A stretch of DNA of 64,000 nt from Castellaniella sp. (GCF_004321985.1 NZ_SCQN01000058.1:1-64000), one strand, 5' to 3'; shown: positions 1-8,355, numbered from the stretch's first letter. The notes: a model not told the origin generated them from the sequence alone. Numbers and translations: made by a program.

Positions 1-665
1 TAGCGGATGGTGGCTGCATCATCGACGGAAACCTCGCCACCACACCCCGCCACGACCATGTAGGTCCACCAGTCATGGGGAATGTCCGGCGCAAACGGCT
101 GCGTCGCCGCCAGCAGCGCTCTGGCCGCCTGGTTGAAGACCATGGTGTTACCCCCCGCGACGTTCTGCGCAAGCGCGTTGGCAAAACTGACCGGACGCGA
201 AATAGGCACCGAAACGCCAATGGGCCGATCGCTCGCATCCACCAGGGTGGAGCGTGAGCAGTACAGCGCGGGCACGTCGGCCGGCACCGTCGTCAGCCAC
301 TTCAGCGCCCGCTCGAGCTTGTTGGGCTCCCAGATGTCATCCTGGTCCGAGTACGCAAAATAGTCAGCATGGATATCGGGATGAGCAGCGAGAGACATGA
401 AATTTGCGGCGTAGCCTTTGCGCGGCCCATGCCACAGTGAGACCTGCCCGGCGGGCCTGTAGGCTCTCCAAGCCTCCAGCAGAGGCAGGGTGTCATCCGT
501 GGACCCGTCATCCGATGCGTGGACCACCCACCGGCGATGCGTCTGCGCCTCGTAGGACGCCAGTTGCTCAGCCAGATAGTCCTGGCCCTGGTAAGTGCAC
601 AGAAGGATCGCAACCGACGGCGGTGTCGCGACCTTCGGGGCCAACTCCACGGTCTCGCCCCCCAT
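1..665 (-). CDS. Glycosyltransferase family 2, rhamnosyltransferase-like (partial, runs off the left edge)
   Basis: This is the N-terminal 221 codons of a GT-A fold glycosyltransferase that would transfer a nucleotide-activated sugar during surface polysaccharide assembly at the cytoplasmic face of the inner membrane. The translation starts MGGETVELAPK and shows the nucleotide-binding start ILLCTYQGQDYLAEQL, the acidic motif DDGSTDDT, and SDQDDIW, which matches the metal-binding DxD region of WfgS/rhamnosyltransferase-type GT2 enzymes. The ATG overlaps the stop of the upstream MarR gene (TGATG), so translation is probably coupled. The 3' end lies outside the window. The acceptor and donor cannot be told from the sequence. 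Confidence 0.85.
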   Translation of the reverse strand, partial: MGGETVELAPKVATPPSVAILLCTYQGQDYLAEQLASYEAQTHRRWVVHASDDGSTDDTLPLLEAWRAYRPAGQVSLWHGPRKGYAANFMSLAAHPDIHADYFAYSDQDDIWEPNKLERALKWLTTVPADVPALYCSRSTLVDASDRPIGVSVPISRPVSFANALAQNVAGGNTMVFNQAARALLAATQPFAPDIPHDWWTYMVVAGCGGEVSVDDAATIR

Positions 666-1006
666 CACGAAGCCTGAACCTCTTTTTGCAGGCGCTCGAT
701 CTCCTGGCGCAGTGTCTCGTATTCCCGCTGCTTCAACGCCAGGAAGCGGCGCGTGAGATCCGCCTTCGCCACGATCCCAGTCGGGGTCAGCAGATACGCA
801 TAGGCCAGCTTGTTGTCGCTATTCCTGAAGTTCTGCATCTTGACCAGCCCCTTGTTCAGCAAGGCACGGATGCAGTAGTTGGTCTTGCCCAAACTCACGC
901 CCAGCGCCCGCGACAGCTCGCGCTGGCTCAGGCCTGGGTCGGATTCCAGCAGGCGCAAAACCTGTAGTTGGCTTTCTTCGTGCAGAGGAGTTCGCAATTC
1001 AAACAC
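665..1006 (-). CDS. MarR-family EPS-associated transcriptional regulator
   Basis: This 113-residue protein has a winged helix (residues about 10-80; core SQRELSRALGVSLGKTNYC) and a C-terminal basic/acidic helix ending RQEIERLQKEVQAS that could form a coiled coil. Small MarR-like proteins of this type are found inside exopolysaccharide and O-antigen clusters. It lies 23 bp after the O-antigen-ligase-like gene and overlaps the glycosyltransferase that follows. The start codon is GTG with no clear Shine-Dalgarno, and it forms the last three bases of an ops element. Its role in cluster regulation is inferred from family and position; no target operator is visible. Confidence 0.8.
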   Translation of the reverse strand: MFELRTPLHEESQLQVLRLLESDPGLSQRELSRALGVSLGKTNYCIRALLNKGLVKMQNFRNSDNKLAYAYLLTPTGIVAKADLTRRFLALKQREYETLRQEIERLQKEVQAS

Positions 1007-1015
1007 GCTACCGCC
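1004..1015 (-). promoter_or_regulatory. ops element (RfaH recruitment site)
   Basis: The minus strand reads GGCGGTAGCGTG, an exact match to the ops consensus where transcribing RNA polymerase pauses and loads RfaH in enterobacteria. It lies in the 23-bp gap between the O-antigen-ligase-like gene and the MarR gene, in the direction of polysaccharide-cluster transcription, and its last three bases are the MarR GTG start. A possible -10 box (TATAAC, 1021-1026) lies just upstream without a convincing -35. An RfaH-like gene is present at 7672-8295. The match is direct; its function in this genus is inferred. Confidence 0.65.
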
Positions 1016-1029
1016 GTGCTGTTATACGG

Positions 1030-2436
1030 TCAGCAAGCGCACGAGGTATGTTCATCAAGTGAACGCAATGTTACTTCAGCGTTATTTATGACGACCGCAC
1101 CATCCGTCACAGGCTGTTTCTGCCAACGGCCAACACCCCCCGATCCGATATACGTTGTTTCACGTTCCCGTATCGCCGCCCACAACACAGCAAGCGACAC
1201 CAGAAAAAACATCACACCATTATTCCGCCCAAGGATGACTTGGGTCAGACCAAAGGTAGCAAACGAGGCCGGTAGGCTTGCGCCGCAGCAGGCCAGGACA
1301 CGTAGCAACAAGTCTGGGGATCGCAAACGGCGGGCGAAACTCCAGAAGCTTGAAATCAGCAGCGCGAGGATGGCCACCAGCCCCAAAGTACCCTGGTGCA
1401 GCCAGATCTCGAGGAAGTTGTTGTGGGTGTTGGACAGCGTATCCACAAACGGATTCACGCGTCCCACTGCGATTAGATCACGCAGATGGGCATCGTACTG
1501 TAGATGCCCCCAGCCCAGAATCGGCCTTTCAGGAATGCTCACGAAGGCAGCCTTCCAGGCCTCGAGGCGGGGACCCACGGTATTGTTGGCAACCTCGCCC
1601 AGTCGGCTATATTCCTGCCATTCTGTAAATGCCCCTGTATAACGGCTATCGGCAATCTTGCCGACCGGCAATACGGAGAAAATGATGACCAGCATGACCA
1701 GTACCGCCGCCCCACCCGCCAGCAACGGCCGCAAATGACGGCGGCGAAACAGCGCAATGCCGCCCAGCACGGCCATGACTGGCAAAGCCAGCAAGCTTCC
1801 CCGGGTGGCCGATGCGATCACCGCATACTCCCCCGCCAACCCCGACAGCAGCAACAGTACCGCCCACACCCTGCGCCCGCGGATGGCCGCCTCGGCTGCT
1901 GCCATCAGGCACCAGAAACCCATGGTGAGCGCAATGTCGCCAAAAGGGATGGCGCTGGTGACAAAACCGCTGGGACGATCCAGCGCCAGATGGCCGACCT
2001 GCCACCAGGCAATGGCCCCGGCGCCGCTTGTTCCAAGCGCCAGTGCCGCCACAATCCAGCTCAGGCGCAGGGACACGCGGCGAAGACCATACACGATGGG
2101 AATGGCGAGCAGATAACGGCTGCCCTGGTCCAGATACTTGCCCTCGTCACCATGCCACACTACCGCGGCGGCATTGACGACGAAGACGGCGAGCAGCAGC
2201 CAGCACAAGGTGCGGTCTTCGCGGGACCAGGGAGCCATCGCCGCGCCGACGCCTGCATCAGCGTGCTTCGGTCCACGGCGATCCGTTAACCAGACTGCCA
2301 GGCCGCCAAACAGCAGCAACGCCGCCCCCAGGGAATAGCCGGAAAACGCGGTCAGCATCAACAGATAGAACAGCGCCGCACTGGCAGACATCCAGGCAGA
2401 CAGCCACGCAGGCGGTGAAACGGAAGCGGAGGGCAT
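1030..2436 (-). CDS. O-antigen ligase / Wzy-like polymerase family membrane protein
   Basis: This 468-residue polytopic inner-membrane protein has about 10-12 hydrophobic segments and a large periplasmic loop in its second half (around SRYTGAFTEWQEYSRLGE to TLSNTHNNFLEIW). That layout and the short HNNFLEIW motif near the loop end fit the Wzy_C/WaaL family, which moves polymer from undecaprenyl carrier to lipid A core or polymerises repeat units. The start MPSASVSPP is chosen because the longer frame runs into manC and gives non-family sequence. It lies in the same direction as manC and the EPS regulator. Ligase and polymerase cannot be separated by sequence alone. Confidence 0.75.
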   Translation of the reverse strand: MPSASVSPPAWLSAWMSASAALFYLLMLTAFSGYSLGAALLLFGGLAVWLTDRRGPKHADAGVGAAMAPWSREDRTLCWLLLAVFVVNAAAVVWHGDEGKYLDQGSRYLLAIPIVYGLRRVSLRLSWIVAALALGTSGAGAIAWWQVGHLALDRPSGFVTSAIPFGDIALTMGFWCLMAAAEAAIRGRRVWAVLLLLSGLAGEYAVIASATRGSLLALPVMAVLGGIALFRRRHLRPLLAGGAAVLVMLVIIFSVLPVGKIADSRYTGAFTEWQEYSRLGEVANNTVGPRLEAWKAAFVSIPERPILGWGHLQYDAHLRDLIAVGRVNPFVDTLSNTHNNFLEIWLHQGTLGLVAILALLISSFWSFARRLRSPDLLLRVLACCGASLPASFATFGLTQVILGRNNGVMFFLVSLAVLWAAIRERETTYIGSGGVGRWQKQPVTDGAVVINNAEVTLRSLDEHTSCAC

Positions 2437-2531
2437 GGGAGAAAAATCGTAGGGGAGTGGTGAATTGTAATCGGTGCGGAGGAACGAGAATATGGCAGCG
2501 TTTGGCGCTGACGATCGCACAACCCGCGCCA

Positions 2532-3971
2532 CTATACCCTGCCGTACAGATCTTCCAGCCGCACGATGTCGTCCTCGCCCAGATAGGTGCCCGATTGCAC
2601 TTCGATCAGCTCCAGCGGGACGGTCCCCGGGTTCTCCAGCGAATGCACTTGGCCGATCGGGATATAGGTGGACTGATTTTCGGTGACCAGATAGGTCCGG
2701 TCGCCATTGGTGACCTTCGCAGTGCCGCTGACGACCACCCAGTGTTCCGCACGGTGATGGTGCTTCTGCAGCGATAGCCGCCCCCCCGGATTGACCGTGA
2801 TTTTCTTCACCTGATAGCGCGGTCCACTGCCGATGGCGTCGAACATCCCCCACGGCCGGTACACCTGGCGGTGCCGCAGATGTTCGGTACGGCCAAGTGT
2901 CTCGAGCTGCGCGACAATGCGCTTGACGCCCTGCACTGCACCCTTGTGGGCGACCAGAACGGCATCGCTGGTTTCTGCAATGATCAGATCCTGTACGCCC
3001 ACCGCCGCGACCAGACGGCTTTCGGCATGCACGACAGTACCGTGCACAGATTCCATCAGCACGTCACCTTGCAGACAATTTCCGTCGGCATCGCAGCCCA
3101 GCTCCGCAGCGAGCGACTCCCAGGTGCCCAGGTCGTTCCACCCCGCATCCAGCAGGACCACTGCGGCATCCTGGGTATGTTCCATGACGGCATAGTCGAT
3201 GGAATCGGACGGAGACAATGCGAAGGCCTGCGCATCGGCGCGGATGAAATCCAGGTCACGCCGCGCACCCGCCCATGCGGCTCGGCAGGCGGCCAGGATC
3301 CCGGGTGCAAACCGTTCCAGTTCCTGCAGGTAGCGGCTGGCACGAAACAGGTATATGCCGCTGTTCCAGCAGTACCGACCTGAGGCCAGGAACTCAGCGG
3401 CGCGGGCGGCATCGGGCTTTTCGACGAAGCGGGACACCACCCAGCCCGTGTCCAGCACGGCGCCGCGTTCGATGTAGCCATAGCCGGTTTCGGCGCGATC
3501 GGGAGCGACGCCGAACGTGACCAGCCGGCCCCGGTCGGCCAGGACAGTCCCCTGTTCCACAGCCTGCCGAAAGGCCGCCGCATTCCGGACGAGATGGTCG
3601 GCCGGCAGCACAAGCAGCAGCGGATCATCGCCCTGATCCGTTGCGTGGAATGCCGCCAGCGCAATGGCCGGCGCCGTGTTGCGGACTGCCGATTCCAGGA
3701 TCAGGCTGGTGCCCCGGACCCCGGACTGCCGAAGCTGTTCGGCGGCCAGGAAGCGATGTGCCTCGTTGCAGATGACAGACGCCGGGCGGCACGGCAGGCC
3801 GTCCAGCCGCATCAGCGTCTGCAGCAGCAGGGATTGCGGGCCCAGCAGATTCAGGAACTGCTTGGGCCTGTGCTGACGCGACAACGGCCAAAGGCGCGTG
3901 CCTGCTCCCCCCGCCAGGATCACCGGTTGCAAAGTTCGCAATTCGGACGGGCCAGCGTCATTCCGTGACAT
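2532..3971 (-). CDS. manC: Mannose-1-phosphate guanylyltransferase / mannose-6-phosphate isomerase
   Basis: This bifunctional cytosolic enzyme makes GDP-mannose, the precursor for mannose, fucose, rhamnose or perosamine units of surface polysaccharide. The 479-residue product has the nucleotidyltransferase signature GGAGTRLWPLSR near residue 20 followed by PKQF, the FVEKPD motif in the middle, and a C-terminal type II isomerase cupin (RPWGMFD, then QKHHHRAEHW). The length matches AlgA/ManC/CpsB proteins. The ATG at 3971 is preferred over an in-frame TTG nine bases upstream; neither has a strong Shine-Dalgarno. It heads the polysaccharide genes in this window. Confidence 0.93.
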   Translation of the reverse strand: MSRNDAGPSELRTLQPVILAGGAGTRLWPLSRQHRPKQFLNLLGPQSLLLQTLMRLDGLPCRPASVICNEAHRFLAAEQLRQSGVRGTSLILESAVRNTAPAIALAAFHATDQGDDPLLLVLPADHLVRNAAAFRQAVEQGTVLADRGRLVTFGVAPDRAETGYGYIERGAVLDTGWVVSRFVEKPDAARAAEFLASGRYCWNSGIYLFRASRYLQELERFAPGILAACRAAWAGARRDLDFIRADAQAFALSPSDSIDYAVMEHTQDAAVVLLDAGWNDLGTWESLAAELGCDADGNCLQGDVLMESVHGTVVHAESRLVAAVGVQDLIIAETSDAVLVAHKGAVQGVKRIVAQLETLGRTEHLRHRQVYRPWGMFDAIGSGPRYQVKKITVNPGGRLSLQKHHHRAEHWVVVSGTAKVTNGDRTYLVTENQSTYIPIGQVHSLENPGTVPLELIEVQSGTYLGEDDIVRLEDLYGRV

Positions 3972-3992
3972 GATCAACAATCAGTGCGATGT

Positions 3993-4157
3993 TCATGGTT
4001 CGGCCGGATCGCGCGGAAACCCGGCTTCTCGCTGCGCTCGCACAGCAAGTACGAAGGCGATGTCGAGTTCCGGGACATAACGAGTATGCCTTGCCAGATG
4101 ATCGATGATTCGATCGAAATCTTCGACGATCTTGGGCGCCAGTTCAATGCGCGCCAC
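3993..4157 (-). pseudogene. ParE/RelE-family toxin remnant with internal deletion
   Basis: The frame starts at a GTG two bases after the antitoxin stop and reads VARIELAPKIVEDFDRI, the typical N-terminus of this ParE subfamily, then passes at about residue 21 directly into the family's C-terminal part (PELDIAFVLAVRAQREAGF). About 40 residues of the core beta-sheet, present in full-length toxins of roughly 95 residues, are missing without loss of frame, leaving 54 residues. The protein is very probably inactive as a ribonuclease or gyrase poison. A novel minitoxin is possible but unlikely. Confidence 0.65.
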
Positions 4158-4159
4158 GA

Positions 4160-4444
4160 CTACTTCGCCAACCGGCGTGGCGTCGGTGGTACAGCAGTCC
4201 GTCCGCCCATACTGCTTTCCAAGTATGCACGCATGTCGGCCCAAGACAGGGCCAGGCCCGATTCGACGATGCGCGCGTAACGCGCTTCAGCCCCTGCTTC
4301 AAAATCAGCCTGACGCTCGGCCGCGCGCGTCTTCTGCTCGATGGCCTCAAGAATGAAATGATGCGCCGTGACACCGGACTTCCTGGCAGCAGTCGCAACC
4401 CGCGTTTTCAGGTCTTCGGATAGGGGGATGGTGGTGGTGCTCAT
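4160..4444 (-). CDS. Ribbon-helix-helix antitoxin (CopG/Arc-like)
   Basis: The 94-residue protein begins MSTTTIPLSEDLKTRV, a beta-strand plus helix pattern of ribbon-helix-helix DNA-binding proteins, and continues with helices and a polar C-terminal tail that would bind the cognate toxin. It sits two bases upstream of the deleted ParE-type toxin frame, in the order antitoxin then toxin. The antitoxin looks intact although its toxin is not, so it may persist as an autorepressor or as an anti-addiction remnant. Family assignment rests on pattern and context. Confidence 0.7.
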   Translation of the reverse strand: MSTTTIPLSEDLKTRVATAARKSGVTAHHFILEAIEQKTRAAERQADFEAGAEARYARIVESGLALSWADMRAYLESSMGGRTAVPPTPRRLAK

Positions 4445-4603
4445 GACAAGCCTCGTTCGCGATCTACAGCGATGAAATCAATGTAGCGCATCAGCGGCGC
4501 GTCTAACGTGAGACAACGATATCCATCAGTAGAAAAGCGACTGGGAGCACGGCGCAATGGTCGTCATGCTGTACCCGCCACATCTACATTGCTAATCTGT
4601 GCT

Positions 4604-4624
4604 AGCAACTAATAGTTAGTTGCT
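4604..4624. promoter_or_regulatory. Inverted repeat upstream of hicAB (probable operator)
   Basis: The arms AGCAACTAA and TTAGTTGCT are perfect 9-bp complements separated by TAG, 29 bp before the hicA start. It is the most AT-rich spot in the 209-bp gap between the two toxin-antitoxin loci. HicB and many antitoxins repress their own promoters through such palindromes, so an operator role is likely. No clean -35/-10 pair could be assigned. Nothing else was recognised between 4445 and 4653. Confidence 0.5.
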
Positions 4625-4653
4625 GTATCCGATCGAATGAGGCAATATCTCCC

Positions 4654-4923
4654 ATGTCGAAACGACAGAAGTTATTGGAACGCTTTCTCAAGACACCGCC
4701 CCCTTTGGACCTCCGGTTCGACGAGCTGGATACCTTGCTCCGTAGTTTTGGGTTTCGGATGCACGAGAACTCTGGAGGTTCTTCTCACAAATTGTTCGTA
4801 CGGACTGAAGCCGACGGACGTGAGCACAGAATCGTTTGCAGCAGGCCGCATCCAGGCGGTGTCCTGAAGGCGTATCAGATCCGGGAAATCAGGGACCGGC
4901 TGATTCAATGGGGATTCTTATGA
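4654..4923 (+). CDS. hicA: HicA-like type II toxin (mRNA interferase)
   Basis: The 89-residue protein has a double-stranded-RNA-binding-like fold pattern. It contains the conserved glycine and histidine stretch ENSGGSSHKLFV that carries the catalytic histidine of HicA RNases, and ends in YQIREIRDRLIQWGF, the family's terminal helix. It would cleave mRNA when its antitoxin is lost. The downstream hicB start overlaps its stop by four bases (ATGA), the usual arrangement for this type. It is divergent from the neighbouring ParE-remnant locus, and an inverted repeat lies just upstream. Confidence 0.8.
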   Translation: MSKRQKLLERFLKTPPPLDLRFDELDTLLRSFGFRMHENSGGSSHKLFVRTEADGREHRIVCSRPHPGGVLKAYQIREIRDRLIQWGFL

Positions 4924-5255
4924 GCAACGTGCTGGAATACCGCGGCTATCTCGGATCAGTGGAATTCAGTGTCGAAGATCAATGTCTATGTGGCAAGGTG
5001 GAATTTATCGATGATCTGATTCTGTTCGATGGAACTTCGGTCACAGAGGTCGAACAGGCCTTTCGGAACGCTGTGGACGCCTACCTGGTGTCATGTGCCG
5101 AGCGTGGCGTGACACCCGATCAGCCCTTCAAAGGCAGTTTCAATGTGCGGATTGGCGGTGACCTGCATCGGCAGGCTGCCTACGAGGCCAAACGCCGTGG
5201 TGTGGCGCTGAACGAATTCGTGCTGCAGGCCATCAAAAGCGAGCTGCACGCGTAA
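4920..5255 (+). CDS. hicB: HicB-like antitoxin
   Basis: The 111-residue protein has two parts. The N-terminal half is a partial RNase H-like domain (GYLGSVEFSVEDQCLCGKV to FRNAVDAYL), which masks HicA. The C-terminal ribbon-helix-helix segment (FNVRIGGDLHRQAAYEAKRR) is for DNA binding and self-repression. The ATG at 4920 overlaps the hicA stop; an in-frame ATG at 4908 is the alternative. The pair looks complete and could be active. Confidence 0.83.
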   Translation: MSNVLEYRGYLGSVEFSVEDQCLCGKVEFIDDLILFDGTSVTEVEQAFRNAVDAYLVSCAERGVTPDQPFKGSFNVRIGGDLHRQAAYEAKRRGVALNEFVLQAIKSELHA

Positions 5256-5300
5256 GGCGGCTCGGCGGCGGCCAGCGCAAACAGGCCACCCCCTCTCCTG

Positions 5301-7454
5301 TCAGATCGCGATACTCACGCCCAGCCACACGCCATGCTGACGCTGTTGAGCACCATACTGGCCCGTATAAGCAAGCTTCAGCCGCGCATGACGCGTGACA
5401 GGTGCATGGACGCCAATGTCCAACCGCAGCGAGTGGCGCGCCAACGGCGGGCTTGCCACGTCGAACCAACGGTCAGGATCGGCGTTGTAGGCCTGACGGC
5501 TGTTCAGGCTCCGATTCCCCCAATGGCTCTGCACCCCCACATCCGCAGCCAAAACAGCAGGGCCGTGCTCCGTTGACCATTGCCGCTGGATCTGCACACC
5601 CAGATGGCTGACCCAACGCTGATCAGTCTGGGGTGACAGCGAGACCGCGGCCAGGCTACCCGATTCCTGCAAACCGGGCCGGTGCAGGCGCAGCCACGCC
5701 AGGCGGGTGTAGGGCGTGACCCCCCAGTCCCGCATGGCCAGTGGCAGGTCCGGACGCAGGTCGATCCATGCCTGTGTCAATTGTGCCTGGGAACGGGTGC
5801 GCAGATCCGCCTCGGCGGGATCAGCCTGCCGGTGCAGCTGCGCATGATGCCAGGCATGGGCAGCGCCAACCGTCAGACGCAGCCCGCGCCAGCCGTGGCT
5901 GGAACCCAGGCCGACGTGGGTAGCGGTATCTCTGGCCCCATGGCGAGCGGCGGTCGAGTCGTATTGGCTGGAAAGGTCCGTGGTCTGGGCACCGGCAAAG
6001 GCGGACAGGAACCAGTCGGCGGAAGAACCCATCCGATGGCTGATCCCGATCTGCAGACCGGCGGTGTCCCGATCATCGCTCGGCCATCCATCCGCCGCCG
6101 GACGCTCGGCATTCGCAGCCCAGGTCTGCGCCCACGCGCGGCCGCTGGCAGCATGCGCCAGCGCCGATTCGCGGACGAACCGGCTGTCCTCGATCAACGC
6201 GCTGCGCCAGGCGCCATCGACGGTATTCAGGCCGCGCGAGTTGAACCGAAGACCCAGCAGGACCCGAGTCGGTTCGTAGGTGAGCACAGGATCGAGATAA
6301 CGGATCGTGCTGGCGGCCGTGGCGAACCGGCTGCCGGCGAGTGCCGACATACCGATCGAATCCGGCACTACCGCGGCCGACGCATCCGGCGCCATCATGG
6401 CGAACGCCGACGCGTCGGCTGGCCCGAAGCCTGCGTCCGCCTGTGCAATCACCCAGCGGGTTTGCGGAGTCCACGCGCCGGGTGTGGGCTCGACCCGCAG
6501 GTCGCCCGCCAACTGCATGGTGTCCCAGGTCTGCAGCGCATCGGCGCCGCCGGTGGCATCGATACGGATACGCGTCTGCGCGGTGGGCGCCAGACGCAGG
6601 CCCTGGTCGAACATCAGGGTGCCCACCGCATCCGGGCTGCCCGGCTGTAAGTGACCGGCGACCTGTGCCTCATGAATATAGCCATTCCCGGACAGCACGG
6701 TGCCCGACTCAGTATGGATAGGACCGCGCAACCACAGGCCGTCCACGCGCAGGCCGCCGCCGAGCACAACCAGCGGATCGCCATTGGCGCTCTGGTTGAA
6801 TTCAGTCAACCGCAGGGTCCCCGCGCCGTCTTTCACGATAGGCGCCGTGGCATCGATGTGCCCGGCCAGCGTCGCCTCGCCCGCCGCGACGCGCCAGGTC
6901 ACAGGTTCCTCGCTGTGCGCCGCCGTGAGCGTCCATCTGCTGTCCAGCAGGTCGACAGGATCGTCACGGCGTACACGCAACGACTGCGCCAGCCGCACGC
7001 CGTCTGCCAGTTCCAGCCGGGTACCCGCAACCAGGGTCAGCGTATTCGTATCGGCACCCAGCGCACCGTCTGCCGCCACCCCCAGGCTGCCGCGCAGCAG
7101 CAGTGTCCCACCCCCGCGGCTGCTGTCCGCATGCAGGGCCAGGTGGCCTTCCCCGAGCTTGAAGAGCGAGCGGGTCGCATCAGGGTCGTGGGGGTTGACC
7201 GGACCGGTGATATCGCTGTCGACGGCGCCCATCAGCGTGAGTGTGCGCCCTGCCGCCACGTCCAGTGCGCTGTGGTCCGCCAGAATGACGCGGCCGACCA
7301 CCTGCCGGTCTTCATCGATCACGACCTGTTCACCGTGCAAAACAAAAGGCGCCGGGGAAGCCTCCCACGGCGCCTGCATTGCCATTGCCATTGCCCCGCT
7401 GGGCGGCGGCAGTCCCACACAAAAACAAGCGAGTGCAGCATGCATCAATTTCAT
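5301..7454 (-). CDS. Autotransporter (type Va secretion) outer-membrane protein
   Basis: The 717-residue protein begins with a signal peptide (MKLMHAALACFCVGL, cleavage near residues 24-25) after a good Shine-Dalgarno (AGGAGA). The passenger, about residues 26-430, has pertactin-type beta-helix features, including the autotransporter-associated strand pattern GAGTLRLTEFNQ and the GTLMFDQGL region. The last roughly 280 residues form a beta-barrel that would translocate the passenger across the outer membrane. No protease triad or RGD motif was seen. The protein ends in IAI instead of the usual terminal aromatic residue, which could affect BAM recognition. It is a single-gene unit; the passenger function is unknown. 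Confidence 0.82.
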   Translation of the reverse strand: MKLMHAALACFCVGLPPPSGAMAMAMQAPWEASPAPFVLHGEQVVIDEDRQVVGRVILADHSALDVAAGRTLTLMGAVDSDITGPVNPHDPDATRSLFKLGEGHLALHADSSRGGGTLLLRGSLGVAADGALGADTNTLTLVAGTRLELADGVRLAQSLRVRRDDPVDLLDSRWTLTAAHSEEPVTWRVAAGEATLAGHIDATAPIVKDGAGTLRLTEFNQSANGDPLVVLGGGLRVDGLWLRGPIHTESGTVLSGNGYIHEAQVAGHLQPGSPDAVGTLMFDQGLRLAPTAQTRIRIDATGGADALQTWDTMQLAGDLRVEPTPGAWTPQTRWVIAQADAGFGPADASAFAMMAPDASAAVVPDSIGMSALAGSRFATAASTIRYLDPVLTYEPTRVLLGLRFNSRGLNTVDGAWRSALIEDSRFVRESALAHAASGRAWAQTWAANAERPAADGWPSDDRDTAGLQIGISHRMGSSADWFLSAFAGAQTTDLSSQYDSTAARHGARDTATHVGLGSSHGWRGLRLTVGAAHAWHHAQLHRQADPAEADLRTRSQAQLTQAWIDLRPDLPLAMRDWGVTPYTRLAWLRLHRPGLQESGSLAAVSLSPQTDQRWVSHLGVQIQRQWSTEHGPAVLAADVGVQSHWGNRSLNSRQAYNADPDRWFDVASPPLARHSLRLDIGVHAPVTRHARLKLAYTGQYGAQQRQHGVWLGVSIAI

Positions 7455-7671
7455 GTTGTCTCCTGTTTGGTATGTCGTCGTCACTGACTGTGACAAAACG
7501 AACCATACGGGAAGACACTGAACGCAATCCGTGTAAAAAACGGCACGATCACGCATTGATCACGCTGTGAATACTTGTGAAGATGCTGTAAATTGTTGCG
7601 TTCTCGAAATCTGCGCGGGCCACCTGCCAAGCCGGCCGAAGGCTAAGCATTCCAATCGTTCAACCCGCGCC

Positions 7672-8295
7672 TCACAGCGGCGCGATCCGCCCGAACTCCA
7701 CCTGCACGGACTGCGGCCGGCCCAGGATCTCCAGCAGCAGCGTGACACGATCCTTGGACACCGATTGCACCAGCGCCTGGAGGCCGGCGAGCGCCGGATC
7801 CAGCAGCCGCACGGCCATGCCAGGCTCGTACGGACTGATGCTGTCCAACGACGCCGTCTCACGCAGGGATTCGGCCTTGCGGATGCTGTGGATGGCCTCG
7901 TCGGCCAGCGTGGCCGGATGCTGACCGAACATGACCAGACGGCTCACTCCCACCGTGGAGCGCACCACCGACAGCGACTGCGTGCTACGCGTGGGGCGCA
8001 AAAACAGGTAGCGGGGAAACATGGGCTCGTGGATGACGGCGGCTCCGGCTGCCGCCAGTGCGGTCGAGCGTTCAACGCCAGCGGCAGAGACTTTGGCCAC
8101 GCCACCTGCCGCCGCCCTTCGTCCCGGTTTCCTGAACACCCGGAACAGGGGCAGATAGACTTCGAAGTCCTGGCGCTGGAGCTGCTGCAGCGCGACGTGT
8201 TCCTGTCGCGGCTTGGTGTGGGCGACATACCAGGCCGCAGCCGCCGTCGTAGACGGCGTGCAGGTCTGATCGCTGGGCGAAGCCGTGGAAGTCAT
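7672..8295 (-). CDS. rfaH: RfaH-like NusG paralog, transcription antiterminator
   Basis: This 207-residue protein starts its NGN domain with AWYVAHTKPRQEHVAL and continues with FEVYLPLF and EPMFPRYLFLRP, the strands that contact the beta-prime clamp helices. A glycine/alanine-rich insertion of about 45 residues separates these strands, longer than in typical RfaH or NusG. The C-terminal segment (GMAVRLLDPALAGLQALV onward) fits the KOW domain. True NusG is expected next to secE and the rplK operon, so this stand-alone copy is a specialised paralog. RfaH loads at ops sites to suppress Rho termination in polysaccharide operons, and an exact ops site lies at 1004-1015. Confidence 0.85.
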   Translation of the reverse strand: MTSTASPSDQTCTPSTTAAAAWYVAHTKPRQEHVALQQLQRQDFEVYLPLFRVFRKPGRRAAAGGVAKVSAAGVERSTALAAAGAAVIHEPMFPRYLFLRPTRSTQSLSVVRSTVGVSRLVMFGQHPATLADEAIHSIRKAESLRETASLDSISPYEPGMAVRLLDPALAGLQALVQSVSKDRVTLLLEILGRPQSVQVEFGRIAPL

Positions 8296-8355
8296 CGAGA
8301 ATGCCTGGACGCTGGGTCCTCATTCGCTGGGCCTCCATTGTAAGGGACGCGCCAC

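Noticed and set aside
2437-2853. N-terminal extension of the O-antigen-ligase-like gene into manC
   Set aside because: The extra residues have no hydrophobic or family character and would overlap manC by over 300 bp; the ATG at 2436 gives a normal start.
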